In this document: piece by piece, positions 1 through 8,255 of the stretch | Layout: each line of letters opens with the position of its first letter | Position numbering within the stretch: the first letter of the stretch is position 1 | Assembly: GCF_000827555.1 (NCBI RefSeq) | Contig: NZ_CDOI01000163.1 | Location: 1 to 42,272 of the forward strand | DNA: 42,272 nt | DNA from: Capnocytophaga canis | Lineage (GTDB): Bacteria; Bacteroidota; Bacteroidia; Flavobacteriales; Flavobacteriaceae | Direction: 5' to 3' | Position numbers and translations under genes: made by a program | Notes under the pieces: model-generated | Database searches by the model: none | What the model was told of the DNA's origin: nothing | Seen by the model: the letters and a program-made list of their open reading frames with translations, nothing else

Positions 1-23
1 GTGTAATTGTTATTAGCATTCAA

Positions 24-55
24 CAAAAATACAACTTTATTCCCTGATTGTCAAA
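24..55 (-). promoter_or_regulatory. Promoter firing out of the left edge
   Basis: Read on the minus strand there is TTTG (55-52), a 20-bp spacer and TATTTTTG (31-24), a good match to the Bacteroidota -33/-7 promoter. Transcription would run off the left end, so a minus-strand gene is expected just outside the window. Confidence 0.45.
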
Positions 56-106
56 TTTTTATACCATCATACTTTTTAAAACACGAATAGAAATTTCAAA
101 TACTAA

Positions 107-1060
107 CTACTTTATTTTCCAGATGGCTCCATTTTTCGTTTCTAATTTACTTAGAATGCCCTGTTGAGTAAGGTCATTTAGTAACTGTTCACTGTCTTTA
201 CGAGGCATACCTGATAATTCTGTAAATTCACGAGCGGTCAAACTAGGGTAATAATTAAAAAGGGACTTCCAATCTTTGTGATATTCCTGTTTTGTAGCAT
301 CAGGAAGGAGTTTAAGCACGGCCATTTCAAATAAAGCATAGGGTCTCGCTCCGTAGACAATTTCTTGCTTGTTTCCACTTATGAAAATTACAGTAGGAAA
401 TCCGCGAATGCCTATTTTTCTTGCTAATTCTAAATCTTTTTGAAACTCTTTCCGCCCTTGATTTTCATAATCTGATTTCAGCTTTGAAATATCAAGTCCT
501 GCTTGTTGAGCTGCTGTGGCAATATGTTCCCATTGAGTGATATTTTTCTTTTCTAAGAAAACCATTTCACGCAATTCACGCAGAAAAATTACAGCTTTGT
601 CATTATCTTGTAATTGAGCAGCCTTGAAAGCAATGGAAGGAGGATAAGAAGAATCTAATGGATTTTCAAGCCAAATATCACCGTCTATAGGCATATCGTA
701 GTATGGGCTTACTTCATCCCAGTGATGGGCTACGTCAGAAGGTTTGCTTATACCGCCACTGTTATAACTCCAATCTGAGAGTAAACCACCCATATGGTAA
801 TTTATAACTATTTCATTTCCGTATTCGAGTTTTAGTTTTCTTAATTGGGGTTCAATCCCCCAGCAGGAAGAGCAAATCGGGTCGGTATAATAGATGATTT
901 CTATTTTCTTTGAGTGATTTTGTAGGTTTCTCTCTGATTTTTGGTTGGATTGTGAAGTCTCACAGACACCTGTTTTTGGGTCGCACAGTAGTGGATTAGT
1001 ATTTTGTCCCATAGTTATTGTAGCTTTTAGAGTTATTAAAAAAAGAATCCATGTTTTCAT
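107..1060 (-). CDS. Exported DsbA-family thiol oxidoreductase
   Basis: Predicted thioredoxin-fold protein of 317 residues, probably acting on disulfides outside the cytoplasm. It starts with a hydrophobic signal-like segment (residues 1-18). The redox motif CSSC is at residues 63-66, preceded by YYTDPI, and a GFPT segment further on supplies the expected cis-proline. This resembles the FrnE/SpxH-like branch of DsbA proteins. The ATG at 1060 is preferred over a TTG two codons upstream. Two features are unusual: a second cysteine pair (C26 and C33, CDPKTGVC) lies between the signal and the catalytic domain, and the last 45 residues look like a small winged helix (AREFTELSGMPRKDSEQLL). A minus-strand TATCTTTG at 1152-1145 could drive it with an 80-nt leader. 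The family call is firm; the substrate is unknown. Confidence 0.82.
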   Translation of the reverse strand: MKTWILFLITLKATITMGQNTNPLLCDPKTGVCETSQSNQKSERNLQNHSKKIEIIYYTDPICSSCWGIEPQLRKLKLEYGNEIVINYHMGGLLSDWSYNSGGISKPSDVAHHWDEVSPYYDMPIDGDIWLENPLDSSYPPSIAFKAAQLQDNDKAVIFLRELREMVFLEKKNITQWEHIATAAQQAGLDISKLKSDYENQGRKEFQKDLELARKIGIRGFPTVIFISGNKQEIVYGARPYALFEMAVLKLLPDATKQEYHKDWKSLFNYYPSLTAREFTELSGMPRKDSEQLLNDLTQQGILSKLETKNGAIWKIK

Positions 1061-1144
1061 TGTCAAAAAATTGCTATAATACCTTATTTAAACACATATA
1101 CTTACCTAGATTTTTGGTGTCACATAACACTGTTTTTAGGCTTA

Positions 1145-1152
1145 CAAAGATA
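1145..1152 (-). promoter_or_regulatory. -7 box for the DsbA-like gene
   Basis: TATCTTTG on the minus strand, about 85 nt upstream of the ATG at 1060. A TTG lies 22 bp further upstream, slightly beyond the usual spacing. Confidence 0.35.
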
Positions 1153-1235
1153 TGAAATTAGATGTGAAAGGAACTCAATAATAGTATTTGTTTGGAATTT
1201 AGTCATTCCTCCAATCTATCTACTTTCACAGCCCA

Positions 1236-1685
1236 CTAAAAGCCTACCTTTAGATCATCGTAAAAGCGCGAGTATTTTCCAACTGCGATGTTGATTTGTA
1301 ACCCAAAAGTTATTCCTTTAAAATAGTTTTCTTGGTGTATTGGGATAGCGTAACCTGTATTCAATTTTATTAAGTTTAATACGTTTATTATAAATTGAGG
1401 TTCAATAGCATAGGGGGTAATAGAAACTCCTCCGTTAAGGAAATTTCCACATTCGATGTTGATTTGAGGTAATATTTTAGCTTTTCTTTTTACTGTGGTA
1501 TAAAAAGCTTTCGCTCCTATATTCAATACCGCTTCATCTTTATTCGAAGCACGATATTCTAGACCTAATCCTGCTATATTTCGTCCTAAATATCGATATT
1601 CGGCACTTACTGCTAATTTATCAAGGAACTGTGCTTGTACTTTAGTCCAAGAGCATATTATTATCAAGATGAGTGTTATTTTCAT
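1236..1685 (-). CDS. Small exported barrel-like hypothetical protein
   Basis: A 149-residue protein I cannot assign to a family. Starting at the ATG at 1685 puts a signal peptide right at the N terminus (MKITLILIIICSWTKVQA, cleavage expected before QF). The longer frame from 1715 would add ten residues ahead of it and is less likely. The mature part alternates polar and hydrophobic residues in short stretches rich in glycine and aromatics (for example EYRYLGRNIAGLGLEYR and ITFGLQINIAVG), as in small outer-membrane beta-barrels. It ends in a phenylalanine, as many outer-membrane proteins do. No -7 promoter was seen close upstream. Outer-membrane location is an inference from composition. Confidence 0.6.
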   Translation of the reverse strand: MKITLILIIICSWTKVQAQFLDKLAVSAEYRYLGRNIAGLGLEYRASNKDEAVLNIGAKAFYTTVKRKAKILPQINIECGNFLNGGVSITPYAIEPQFIINVLNLIKLNTGYAIPIHQENYFKGITFGLQINIAVGKYSRFYDDLKVGF

Positions 1686-1746
1686 GTCTTTATTTAAAAG
1701 ATGCTTTGTTATCAAAATATGTCAGATTTCTGAATATAAAAATAGC

Positions 1747-1808
1747 AATCAGGATAAAGTTATAACTTTATTGAATGTTAAAAAATATAACACGCCATTA
1801 TCCTGATT
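1747..1808. repeat. 11-bp perfect inverted repeat, 40-nt spacer
   Basis: AATCAGGATAA at 1747-1757 is exactly complementary to TTATCCTGATT at 1798-1808. The spacer holds a smaller palindrome, GTTATAAC. It lies upstream of a gene on either side, so it may be regulatory or a small mobile-element remnant. Confidence 0.5.
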
Positions 1809-1966
1809 CTTAGAATACAAAAATAGTAAAAAATGAAAGAATTATATGTAAAATAATGTTGTCTTTTTAGTGATTCCTAAATACAAATTCGTAACGAGTT
1901 AAAAAACTATTGCTACATTCAACTTACAAAGGTTCATTTTATGAGTTTTTCGTATAAAAAAAGCAG

Positions 1967-1974
1967 TATCTTTG
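1967..1974 (+). promoter_or_regulatory. -7 box of the CDF exporter gene
   Basis: TATCTTTG, about 44 nt before the ATG at 2018. The -33 region is only a T-run (TTTTTCG), so this promoter may be weak or factor-dependent. Confidence 0.5.
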
Positions 1975-2017
1975 TAGCGAGAGATTAACCAATTAAAAAT
2001 AACAAAAAGAAATCGCA

Positions 2018-2932
2018 ATGGAACATTCACATGAAGGACACAGCCATAGCGTGGCGAGTTTGGAGAGCATCAACCGAGCTTTTTATATAGGTATCGGGTT
2101 GAATTTAGTGTACACGATTATTGAATTCGTCGTGGGGTTCCGAATCAATTCCTTGGCGCTTATTTCGGACGCAAGTCATAACCTGAGCGATGTTGCCAGT
2201 TTGGTCATTTCACTTCTCGGACTGAAACTTACTCAGAAAGCAGCTACGTATTCATTTACTTACGGTTACAAAAAAGCTTCTATTTTAGCTTCGTTTATCA
2301 ATGCGGTACTGTTGGTGTATATTGCCGTGAAAATTATCCTTGAGGCTATCGAACGTTTTGACGCTCCCCCCGAAATGGCGGGTAGTATGATCATCATAAC
2401 GGCGACTATTGGAGTTATTATCAATGCTTTATCTGCTTTTCTTTTCTACAAAGGGCAAAAACAGGATGTCAATGTAAAAGGGGCTTTTCTGCATTTGTTG
2501 GTAGACGCTCTGGTATCCGTAGGGGTGATTGTATCGGGAGTAATTATCCATTTTACGGGATGGTACACTGCCGACGTGCTGACCAGTTTGGTGGTTGCAG
2601 TGGTGATTTTGGTTTCCACCTGGAATCTGCTTACCGAAAGTGTAAAACTCATCCTTGATGGTGTGCCTCAAAGTATAAAAGTGGATAAAATAAGGCAAAT
2701 TATGGAGTCGCATCCCAAGGTTTGTTCGGTGCATCACATTCATATTTGGGCATTGAGCAGCCAGGAAAACGCACTTACAGCTCATTTGGTAATAGAAGAC
2801 AGTAGCACTTTTGAAGAAATTGACCAACTTAAAAAAGAAATAAGACATACTCTCCAACATGAACATATTCAGCATACTACATTTGAAGTGGAACTTTCAA
2901 AAATGAAATGTAAGTGTGATGATTGTCATTGA
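2018..2932 (+). CDS. Cation diffusion facilitator, zinc-type exporter
   Basis: Inner-membrane CDF antiporter of 304 residues, expected to move Zn2+ (possibly Co2+ or Cd2+) out of the cytoplasm in exchange for protons. Six hydrophobic segments lie between residues about 20 and 205. The metal site is visible as D51/H54/D58 in DASHNLSD (TM2) and H159/D163 in HLLVD (TM5). HxxxD in both helices is the pattern of zinc-selective members. A His-rich N terminus (EHSHEGHSH) and a cytoplasmic C-terminal domain from about 210 follow the family plan. The last residues, C298, C300, C303 and H304, form an extra potential metal-binding tail. It appears monocistronic. ZitB/CzcD-type naming fits, but I give no symbol. 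Confidence 0.93.
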   Translation: MEHSHEGHSHSVASLESINRAFYIGIGLNLVYTIIEFVVGFRINSLALISDASHNLSDVASLVISLLGLKLTQKAATYSFTYGYKKASILASFINAVLLVYIAVKIILEAIERFDAPPEMAGSMIIITATIGVIINALSAFLFYKGQKQDVNVKGAFLHLLVDALVSVGVIVSGVIIHFTGWYTADVLTSLVVAVVILVSTWNLLTESVKLILDGVPQSIKVDKIRQIMESHPKVCSVHHIHIWALSSQENALTAHLVIEDSSTFEEIDQLKKEIRHTLQHEHIQHTTFEVELSKMKCKCDDCH

Positions 2933-3052
2933 TAGAGTGAACATAAAATTCGAAGTGCTAAAAGGAAAGGCTAAGAAGTTTTTAATAGAACCAAATCATT
3001 TGTTTCTTCCTATTTTTTTAATCATCTATCTAATCAAATTTTATTTCTTTCA

Positions 3053-3083
3053 TTTGTAGCTTATTATAAAAAAACTATATTTG
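3053..3083 (+). promoter_or_regulatory. Consensus promoter of the zinc-ribbon/SPFH operon
   Basis: TTTG (3053-3056), 19 bp, TATATTTG (3076-3083). Transcription should begin near 3089, about 18 nt before the ATG at 3107. The GTG at 3083 overlaps the -7 box, so it cannot be the start codon. Confidence 0.7.
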
Positions 3084-3106
3084 TGGTTCGTAAATCAATT
3101 TCAAAA

Positions 3107-4369
3107 ATGGCAAAACGAATCAAACCCATCAAATGTCCGCAGTGTGGCAGCACACAAGCGACCGAAACCAAAACCGATTATTACCGCTGTAAGAGCTGTA
3201 AATCAGAGTTTTTTATTGATAATGATGATATTAACATCAATCATCGGCACAGTTATGATACGCCTCAGCTTTCCGCAAAACATCTAAAAGCACTCAAATT
3301 TTTAGGGCTTGCGATGGCGGTGTTTGTGATGATGATGGTGGTAATTTCGTTGCTGCCGTCCAAATCAACCTACACCCCCACCACGGCTGCGGTTCAAGAA
3401 AACAAGCCCTATTGGAATATTCAAGAAATTATACCCACAGCCGATAAAGACGGCGAACCCATTGCCATAGTGGTGGGCTCTATTGTTTCTGGAAATCATC
3501 CTAACCAAACTTACAAACCCACTTTTGGCTTTTTTCACGCCCAAACTTTTAAAGAAATCGCTGCGGTACCAATTAATGTAGAAGGTTTTTACCCTATTAT
3601 TAAATGGAAAAAAATGGACGAAGGCAAAACCTATATCGTCATCAATAAAAATCGCCTGTTTTTATTAGACGAGAACACATTGAGCATCAGTGAAGTAACA
3701 CCGCAAACCATCGGACTGCCTGAATTTGAAAAAGGCTTTGCCGAAATAGACACAAACAGTGCCTATGAAAATTCACTTGAAATAACCAATAATTTAGGCA
3801 AAGAGTATTATTATTTTCCCAAGCTTAATCAGGCGATTTTATATGGAAATCGTAAAGAAATGGATCAGCTGATTGCCCAAAATCCGATTGCTCCACAAGG
3901 AGTAACTCGATTTGAATTTTCAAGAAAAGATAAAGATAAACTACCTGAGCTTTTTAAAGTAAAAACACAAGGACAAGCGGGGTATCCATATAAGAGGTAT
4001 TTTTTTCGCTGGTTCAAAGGTGAGTTATATATAGACAAAGAGTCTCAAGTTGTATCTTATGAGAATTTTACCCCTGAACGATTTTATTTTAAACCTGAAG
4101 TATTGCACTATGATGACAAAGAAGTGTTTATCTATTTTAAGCACGAATGGGCAGAAAGTAGTCCCTACTTTTTTCAAGTGCTTGATGCTCAGACAGGCGA
4201 GATAAAACTTAGCTTACAAAGTCATAAAGATATGCACTATCTAAGCGATGACTTTGTTGCTAAAATAAAAGACGGTTATTTAATAAGCAACTATGATTCT
4301 TTTATTCTCAATACCAAAGAAGGTAAATTAGAGAAACTTGAACTTAGAGAAAAATTAACCCAACGATAA
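3107..4369 (+). CDS. Zinc-ribbon, single-TM protein with large exported domain
   Basis: A 420-residue protein of unknown function. The N terminus is a zinc ribbon (C10, C13, C28, C31: CPQCGS and YRCKSC). One strongly hydrophobic segment follows at about residues 64-84, then roughly 335 residues with short beta-rich repeats that could form a propeller-like domain outside the cytoplasm. The ATG at 3107 is chosen because the upstream GTG lies inside the promoter. It is followed after 12 nt by an SPFH protein and then a small membrane protein, so the three are probably one operon. A zinc-ribbon membrane protein beside an SPFH protein recalls Bacillus YdjG/YdjI, which work with PspA, but no PspA is present here. 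That parallel is inference. Confidence 0.75.
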   Translation: MAKRIKPIKCPQCGSTQATETKTDYYRCKSCKSEFFIDNDDININHRHSYDTPQLSAKHLKALKFLGLAMAVFVMMMVVISLLPSKSTYTPTTAAVQENKPYWNIQEIIPTADKDGEPIAIVVGSIVSGNHPNQTYKPTFGFFHAQTFKEIAAVPINVEGFYPIIKWKKMDEGKTYIVINKNRLFLLDENTLSISEVTPQTIGLPEFEKGFAEIDTNSAYENSLEITNNLGKEYYYFPKLNQAILYGNRKEMDQLIAQNPIAPQGVTRFEFSRKDKDKLPELFKVKTQGQAGYPYKRYFFRWFKGELYIDKESQVVSYENFTPERFYFKPEVLHYDDKEVFIYFKHEWAESSPYFFQVLDAQTGEIKLSLQSHKDMHYLSDDFVAKIKDGYLISNYDSFILNTKEGKLEKLELREKLTQR

Positions 4370-4381
4370 AATCAAAAAAAG

Positions 4382-5383
4382 ATGAGCATACTCAACATTT
4401 TTAGCAATCAACTTTCCGCCGTCATCGAGTGGAAAAATCCTAAAGCCAATGTAATTTGGTGGAAATATCCATCAAAACGCGATGAAATCATCAATGCCAG
4501 CAAACTCATTGTCGCTCCCTCGCAGGGTTGTGCTTTGGTGTATGAAGGGTCGTTGGTAGAAATCATCGAAGAGGAAGGGATTTATAACCTTAAAACCGAT
4601 AACCATCCGTTTATCACCACGCTTGTCAATCTGCGTCAGAATTTTGACAGTGAGCATAAACTCAAAATTTATTTCTTCCGCAAAGCTCAGATTCTCAATC
4701 AGCGTTGGGGAACGCCAAATCCCATCAAATTCATTGATGCTACTTATAAAATCCCTGTGGAATTGGGGCTAAACGGAAATTTTTCGTACAGAATTGCCAA
4801 TCCTAAGTATTTTTATACCGAAATTATTGGCGAAACCGATGAATTTGAAGCAGAAGCGATGAGCAAAACGGTTGCCGAGCGTATTCCACAGCTTATTGCC
4901 CAAAACATTCACGAAAAAAAATATTCCTACATTGAAATAGATGGTAAAATTCACGACATCGCTCAAGAAATCAAGGGTGAAATCAATAGCGAATATCAAA
5001 ATTTGGGGCTCGAACTCACCGATTTTCGTATCGTAGGAACGCAATTTGACGAGGCTACTCAAGAGCGTATCGGTCGTGTTGCCGATATCAGTGCCGATGT
5101 ACAAGCCGCCAAAGAAGCAGGATTGGATTATGTGGAACTTGAAAAACTGCGTGCTTTACGCGATGCGGCGCGTAACGAGGGCGGACTTGCCGGGGCAGGG
5201 CTTCAATTTGGCGTGGGTATGGAAATCGGTAAGAAATTCAACGAGCAATCCGACACCATTCTTGCCAAAGGAAGTGCCGATGCCGCCGAACAGCTTCGCA
5301 AACTCAAAATCCTACTTGATGAAAACATCATCACGGCGGAAGATTTTGAACTTAAAAAGCAAGAAATTTTGAGAAAAATGTAA
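4382..5383 (+). CDS. SPFH-domain protein with C-terminal SHOCT motif (YdjI-like)
   Basis: A 333-residue cytoplasmic or membrane-associated scaffold protein. Residues 1-250 read as an SPFH/band-7-type domain of the YdjI (virion-core-like) branch, with no N-terminal membrane helix. A Gly/Ala-rich linker follows (about 265-280), and the end (LRKLKILLDENIITAEDFELKK region, about 305-333) is a clear SHOCT motif. In Bacillus the YdjI homologue carries its own zinc ribbon; here the ribbon sits on the upstream gene's product, 12 nt away, which suggests the two proteins act together. A role in membrane stress or membrane-domain organisation is inferred from the family. Confidence 0.8.
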   Translation: MSILNIFSNQLSAVIEWKNPKANVIWWKYPSKRDEIINASKLIVAPSQGCALVYEGSLVEIIEEEGIYNLKTDNHPFITTLVNLRQNFDSEHKLKIYFFRKAQILNQRWGTPNPIKFIDATYKIPVELGLNGNFSYRIANPKYFYTEIIGETDEFEAEAMSKTVAERIPQLIAQNIHEKKYSYIEIDGKIHDIAQEIKGEINSEYQNLGLELTDFRIVGTQFDEATQERIGRVADISADVQAAKEAGLDYVELEKLRALRDAARNEGGLAGAGLQFGVGMEIGKKFNEQSDTILAKGSADAAEQLRKLKILLDENIITAEDFELKKQEILRKM

Positions 5384-5420
5384 TTTATAAACTTTTACTT
5401 CATCTTTTAAATCTAAGAAA

Positions 5421-5696
5421 ATGAAATACATTATAGGAATTATCATTGTACTGATTGTCTTGTCGGTAGGTGCTTATTTTTTAGCGGATTTGTGGGAATA
5501 TGATACGCTAATTACCCCCGAGCAACTTAGAAAAAGTGCCGTTACTGTGATGATAGTAGGCACGATTTCCGTTTTACTGCTCATTTTTGTTCCGTTTTTT
5601 TTCAAAGATCACGCGAAAGGTTACGACAAAAACCACAACGGCATTGCACAACCGAAAAAAAAACACATTAAAAAAGAAAGAAACAGCGAAAAGTAG
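5421..5696 (+). CDS. Small two-helix membrane protein
   Basis: A 91-residue protein with two hydrophobic segments (about residues 3-25 and 38-62) and a lysine-rich tail (KKKHIKKERN) expected to face the cytoplasm. It follows the SPFH gene by 37 nt on the same strand with no hairpin between, so it is likely the third gene of that operon. I do not recognise a family. Its size and position suggest a small membrane partner of the SPFH protein. Confidence 0.6.
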   Translation: MKYIIGIIIVLIVLSVGAYFLADLWEYDTLITPEQLRKSAVTVMIVGTISVLLLIFVPFFFKDHAKGYDKNHNGIAQPKKKHIKKERNSEK

Positions 5697-5801
5697 TCAT
5701 TACCAAAAGTGAAAAACTTTTGTTGTAAAGAGAAACTGAGATTTATTGACAAACGTTTTGTTATTTTCAATTTCAAATTACTTTAAAAAACACACCTCAC
5801 A

Positions 5802-6344
5802 ATGAATCTCCATACGATTTTTACAGAAAACTTTTCCTTGGAAAAAGAAATCGTAATCCCAAGAGGAGCGTTTTTAAAAACGCCCGATACGAAAGACACG
5901 CATATTTATCTTGTGAAAGAAGGGAGTTTGAAAATCGGATTTTTTACCGAAAATGAAGACAAAATACTGAGGTTCGGGTACGAGAATGATGTAATCACGG
6001 CATTGGATTCTTTTATCACAGAACAGAAATCCAAATTGTATATTCAGGCAATCAAAAAGTGTCGTTTGGCGGTGGTTTCTAAGTCGGATTTTATGGCATT
6101 TGCACAAAAATCTTCCGAAAACTTGTGGATTTATACCAAAATTTTAGAAAAACTGCTTGTTGACCAATTGGAACGCGAACAAGATTTGCTCTTATCCTCG
6201 CCCAGAGAACGCTACCAGCGAATTTTGAAACGCAATCCTAAACTTTTTCAGCAAATTCCGCACAGGCATATCGCCGTGTATTTGGGAATGACCGAAGAGA
6301 CGCTTTCCAGACTCAAAAAAACATTGACGCCAATCAAGATTTAG
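5802..6344 (+). CDS. Crp/Fnr-family transcription regulator
   Basis: A 180-residue regulator. Residues about 15-115 fit a cyclic-nucleotide-binding-type barrel (IPRGAFLKTPDTKDTHIYLV; LVKEGSLKIGFF). A dimerisation helix follows, then a C-terminal helix-turn-helix whose recognition part reads HIAVYLGMTEETLSRLKK. Bacteroidota have many such short Crp-like regulators, and most do not bind cAMP. It is followed 34 nt later by a DinB-like gene on the same strand, an obvious candidate target or operon partner. The signal it senses cannot be read from the sequence. Confidence 0.85.
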   Translation: MNLHTIFTENFSLEKEIVIPRGAFLKTPDTKDTHIYLVKEGSLKIGFFTENEDKILRFGYENDVITALDSFITEQKSKLYIQAIKKCRLAVVSKSDFMAFAQKSSENLWIYTKILEKLLVDQLEREQDLLLSSPRERYQRILKRNPKLFQQIPHRHIAVYLGMTEETLSRLKKTLTPIKI

Positions 6345-6378
6345 CACCTCCATTTTGCTGACCTTTGCCCCAAAAAAG

Positions 6379-6936
6379 ATGGACAGAAAACAATTGTTAG
6401 ACACGCTTACCCAAATAACGCTTGAAAATAAAACCTTTGCAGAAGCACTGCTACTAAAATCCGAAACAGAACTCAACCATAGCCCCAGTGATGATAGTTG
6501 GAGTATTTTGGAATGTATCGAACACCTGAATTTGTACGGAAATTTTTATCTGCCCGAAATAGCTTCGTGTATAGCAAAAGCTGATGAAAGCAACCGTAAT
6601 CTGTTCAAAAGCGGATTTTTAGGCAATTATTTTGTGAAACTTATTCAGCCCAAACCTCGGCTCAACAAAATGAAAACCGCCACTAAAATGAATCCTAAAG
6701 GGCGTAGGCTTACAAAGAATTGTTTGCAAGTTTTTATCCGTCAGCAAAACCAACTCCTTGATTTACTACAAAAAGCCCACACTACGGATTTGACTCAATT
6801 AAAAACCAAAATTTCCATTTCCAGATTCCTGCGTCTTCGATTGGGCGATACTTTGCAGTTTGTGGTTTACCACAATCAGCGACATATGGAGCAAGTAAGG
6901 CGTATTCTTCAAGAAAAAAAACGTGACTGTTTGTAG
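6379..6936 (+). CDS. DinB-superfamily putative metal-dependent protein
   Basis: A 185-residue four-helix-bundle protein of the DinB/YfiT superfamily. The expected metal-ligand histidines are visible: H49 (CIEHLNLYG) and the H165-x3-H169 pair (YHNQRHMEQV). Members include thiol-dependent transferases and many uncharacterised stress-linked proteins; the reaction here is unknown. The start is the ATG at 6379; a TTG eight codons upstream is less likely. It lies directly behind the Crp/Fnr gene. It is not closely similar to the other DinB-like protein in this window (32695-33231). Confidence 0.75.
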   Translation: MDRKQLLDTLTQITLENKTFAEALLLKSETELNHSPSDDSWSILECIEHLNLYGNFYLPEIASCIAKADESNRNLFKSGFLGNYFVKLIQPKPRLNKMKTATKMNPKGRRLTKNCLQVFIRQQNQLLDLLQKAHTTDLTQLKTKISISRFLRLRLGDTLQFVVYHNQRHMEQVRRILQEKKRDCL

Positions 6937-6990
6937 AAAATTGCTACTAAAAAAGGATGCAGTTTTTTATAAAATTTTCTACATCTATTC

Positions 6991-7016
6991 AGAGGTATTA
7001 TTTTTTTAATACCTCT
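6991..7016. terminator. Bidirectional hairpin between convergent genes
   Basis: A perfect 10-bp stem, AGAGGTATTA (6991-7000) with TAATACCTCT (7007-7016), and a T-only loop. It overlaps the stop codon of the minus-strand CBM9-like gene, so that gene terminates inside its own last codons. It could also end the plus-strand DinB transcript. Confidence 0.6.
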
Positions 7017-8056
7017 ACTTTACCATCTTGGAAAATCACGATGGTTTCTCCAGAAAATGGACTTACCACGGAAATGTTCCAAAAATGCGGATTTGTATTG
7101 AACTTCGGAATGATTTTTTTGTTTGCAATCGTCGTTCCTTTTTTGGTTTCGGTTATTAGTTTTTGAGATGAGTTTTTTTTGCTAAAATGATATAAATCAT
7201 ATAAATATCTTTTTATAGATTCATCTTTTGGTAGTTCAAAACTATCTTTTTGACCTATTATTTTATCCGAAAAATAGACATAGCCCCACAATTCAGGTTC
7301 ATGCATACTAATTTTCCATTGTGGAGACCATACCCAGTTGTACTCAGGTAAATATTTTCCGTAGGCGTCTTTCTTTTTATCATATCGTCCATTCGTAAGG
7401 TCAAAATCCCATTGTACACGAGAAAAATTCACTCTCCAAAACTTGTTTGTAGGGATATTGTTTTGCTTGTGAGCTTCTCGCATTGCTGCCCACGGGATGG
7501 CGATTTCTACACTCCAGAAAGTATCTATATCTGAGGGATTATTCAGTGTACCATTCACGTACACAGCGGATTTTAATCCATTGATATCCCAGCCATCCAG
7601 TACTTTATTAGTTTCGCGATACGGTTTGGTAAGGAATAAATCCCAAACAGTATTAAGTGCGTTAACTTCAAATTCATAGTAGTTATGTGAATCATTGTCA
7701 GGATCTAAGAAAATTTCAAAATCATTATTATGAAAAATAACTGTATCACGCTCTTTGAGAGTTGCCCAAATATGAGGCTCTTCCATCTTTGCGAAGAAAT
7801 AGAAATAATCATCATCATAGAGCATTTTCACGTTGGTTTTGAAATGTGGAATTTTAACTTCCTCAATATCAATAAAATCATCGGTGTATTCCGATTTTTG
7901 CCATGATAATTCACTGTCCTTACCATCGATTTCTATTTTTTCGGTTACGCGGTAGGCAATATATGTTTTTGGATCAGGCTTTGATTGAGCTGACAATGTC
8001 GTCATACTGAATACGAATACAGTAGATAGAAATTGGAAAAAGAGTCTCATAATCAT
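6998..8056 (-). CDS. Secreted carbohydrate-binding family 9-like protein
   Basis: A 352-residue exported protein (350 if the third-codon ATG is used). The signal peptide covers about residues 1-23 (ending TLSAQ). The region about 35-250 matches the CBM9-like/DOMON-type fold found in Bacteroidota: IDGKDSELSWQ near the start, then NNDFEIFLDPDNDSHNYYEF and FWSVEIAIPW. CBM9 modules bind sugar ends in xylanases, but stand-alone Bacteroidota forms have no proven enzyme activity. The last 100 residues are not recognised. It is a single gene with -7 box TATTTTTG at 8081-8074. A periplasmic or surface glycan-binding role is inferred. Confidence 0.8.
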   Translation of the reverse strand: MIMRLFFQFLSTVFVFSMTTLSAQSKPDPKTYIAYRVTEKIEIDGKDSELSWQKSEYTDDFIDIEEVKIPHFKTNVKMLYDDDYFYFFAKMEEPHIWATLKERDTVIFHNNDFEIFLDPDNDSHNYYEFEVNALNTVWDLFLTKPYRETNKVLDGWDINGLKSAVYVNGTLNNPSDIDTFWSVEIAIPWAAMREAHKQNNIPTNKFWRVNFSRVQWDFDLTNGRYDKKKDAYGKYLPEYNWVWSPQWKISMHEPELWGYVYFSDKIIGQKDSFELPKDESIKRYLYDLYHFSKKNSSQKLITETKKGTTIANKKIIPKFNTNPHFWNISVVSPFSGETIVIFQDGKVEVLKK

Positions 8057-8073
8057 ATGTTTTTTTTCAAGAG

Positions 8074-8081
8074 CAAAAATA
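8074..8081 (-). promoter_or_regulatory. -7 box of the CBM9-like gene
   Basis: TATTTTTG on the minus strand, about 18 nt before the ATG at 8056. No convincing -33 box at the normal distance. Confidence 0.4.
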
Positions 8082-8255
8082 CTAAAATAATTCCAATTTC
8101 TAATCTATTGAATTATTTTCATACATTTCGCAGGTTGAATACAACGTTCTTTTTTCGTGTCTTTTTTAAATACAATCCTATTCCTAAGTACATTAGTAAA
8201 GGAATAAGTCCGAAAATAAGTGAAATTATTGGAGATTTGTCCAGATTTTAATCCT

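Larger units (their letters stand above)
1686..2017. other. Intergenic region upstream of the CDF gene
   Basis: About 330 AT-rich bases between divergently read genes. It contains an 11-bp perfect inverted repeat (1747-1757 and 1798-1808) and the -7 box of the CDF gene near its right end. No open frame of note. Confidence 0.6.

Noticed and set aside
2429-2875. 148-residue frame opposite the CDF gene
   Set aside because: Shadow of the CDF coding sequence; no family resemblance.
3083-3106. GTG start eight codons upstream of the zinc-ribbon protein
   Set aside because: It overlaps the -7 box TATATTTG, so it would not be transcribed in full.
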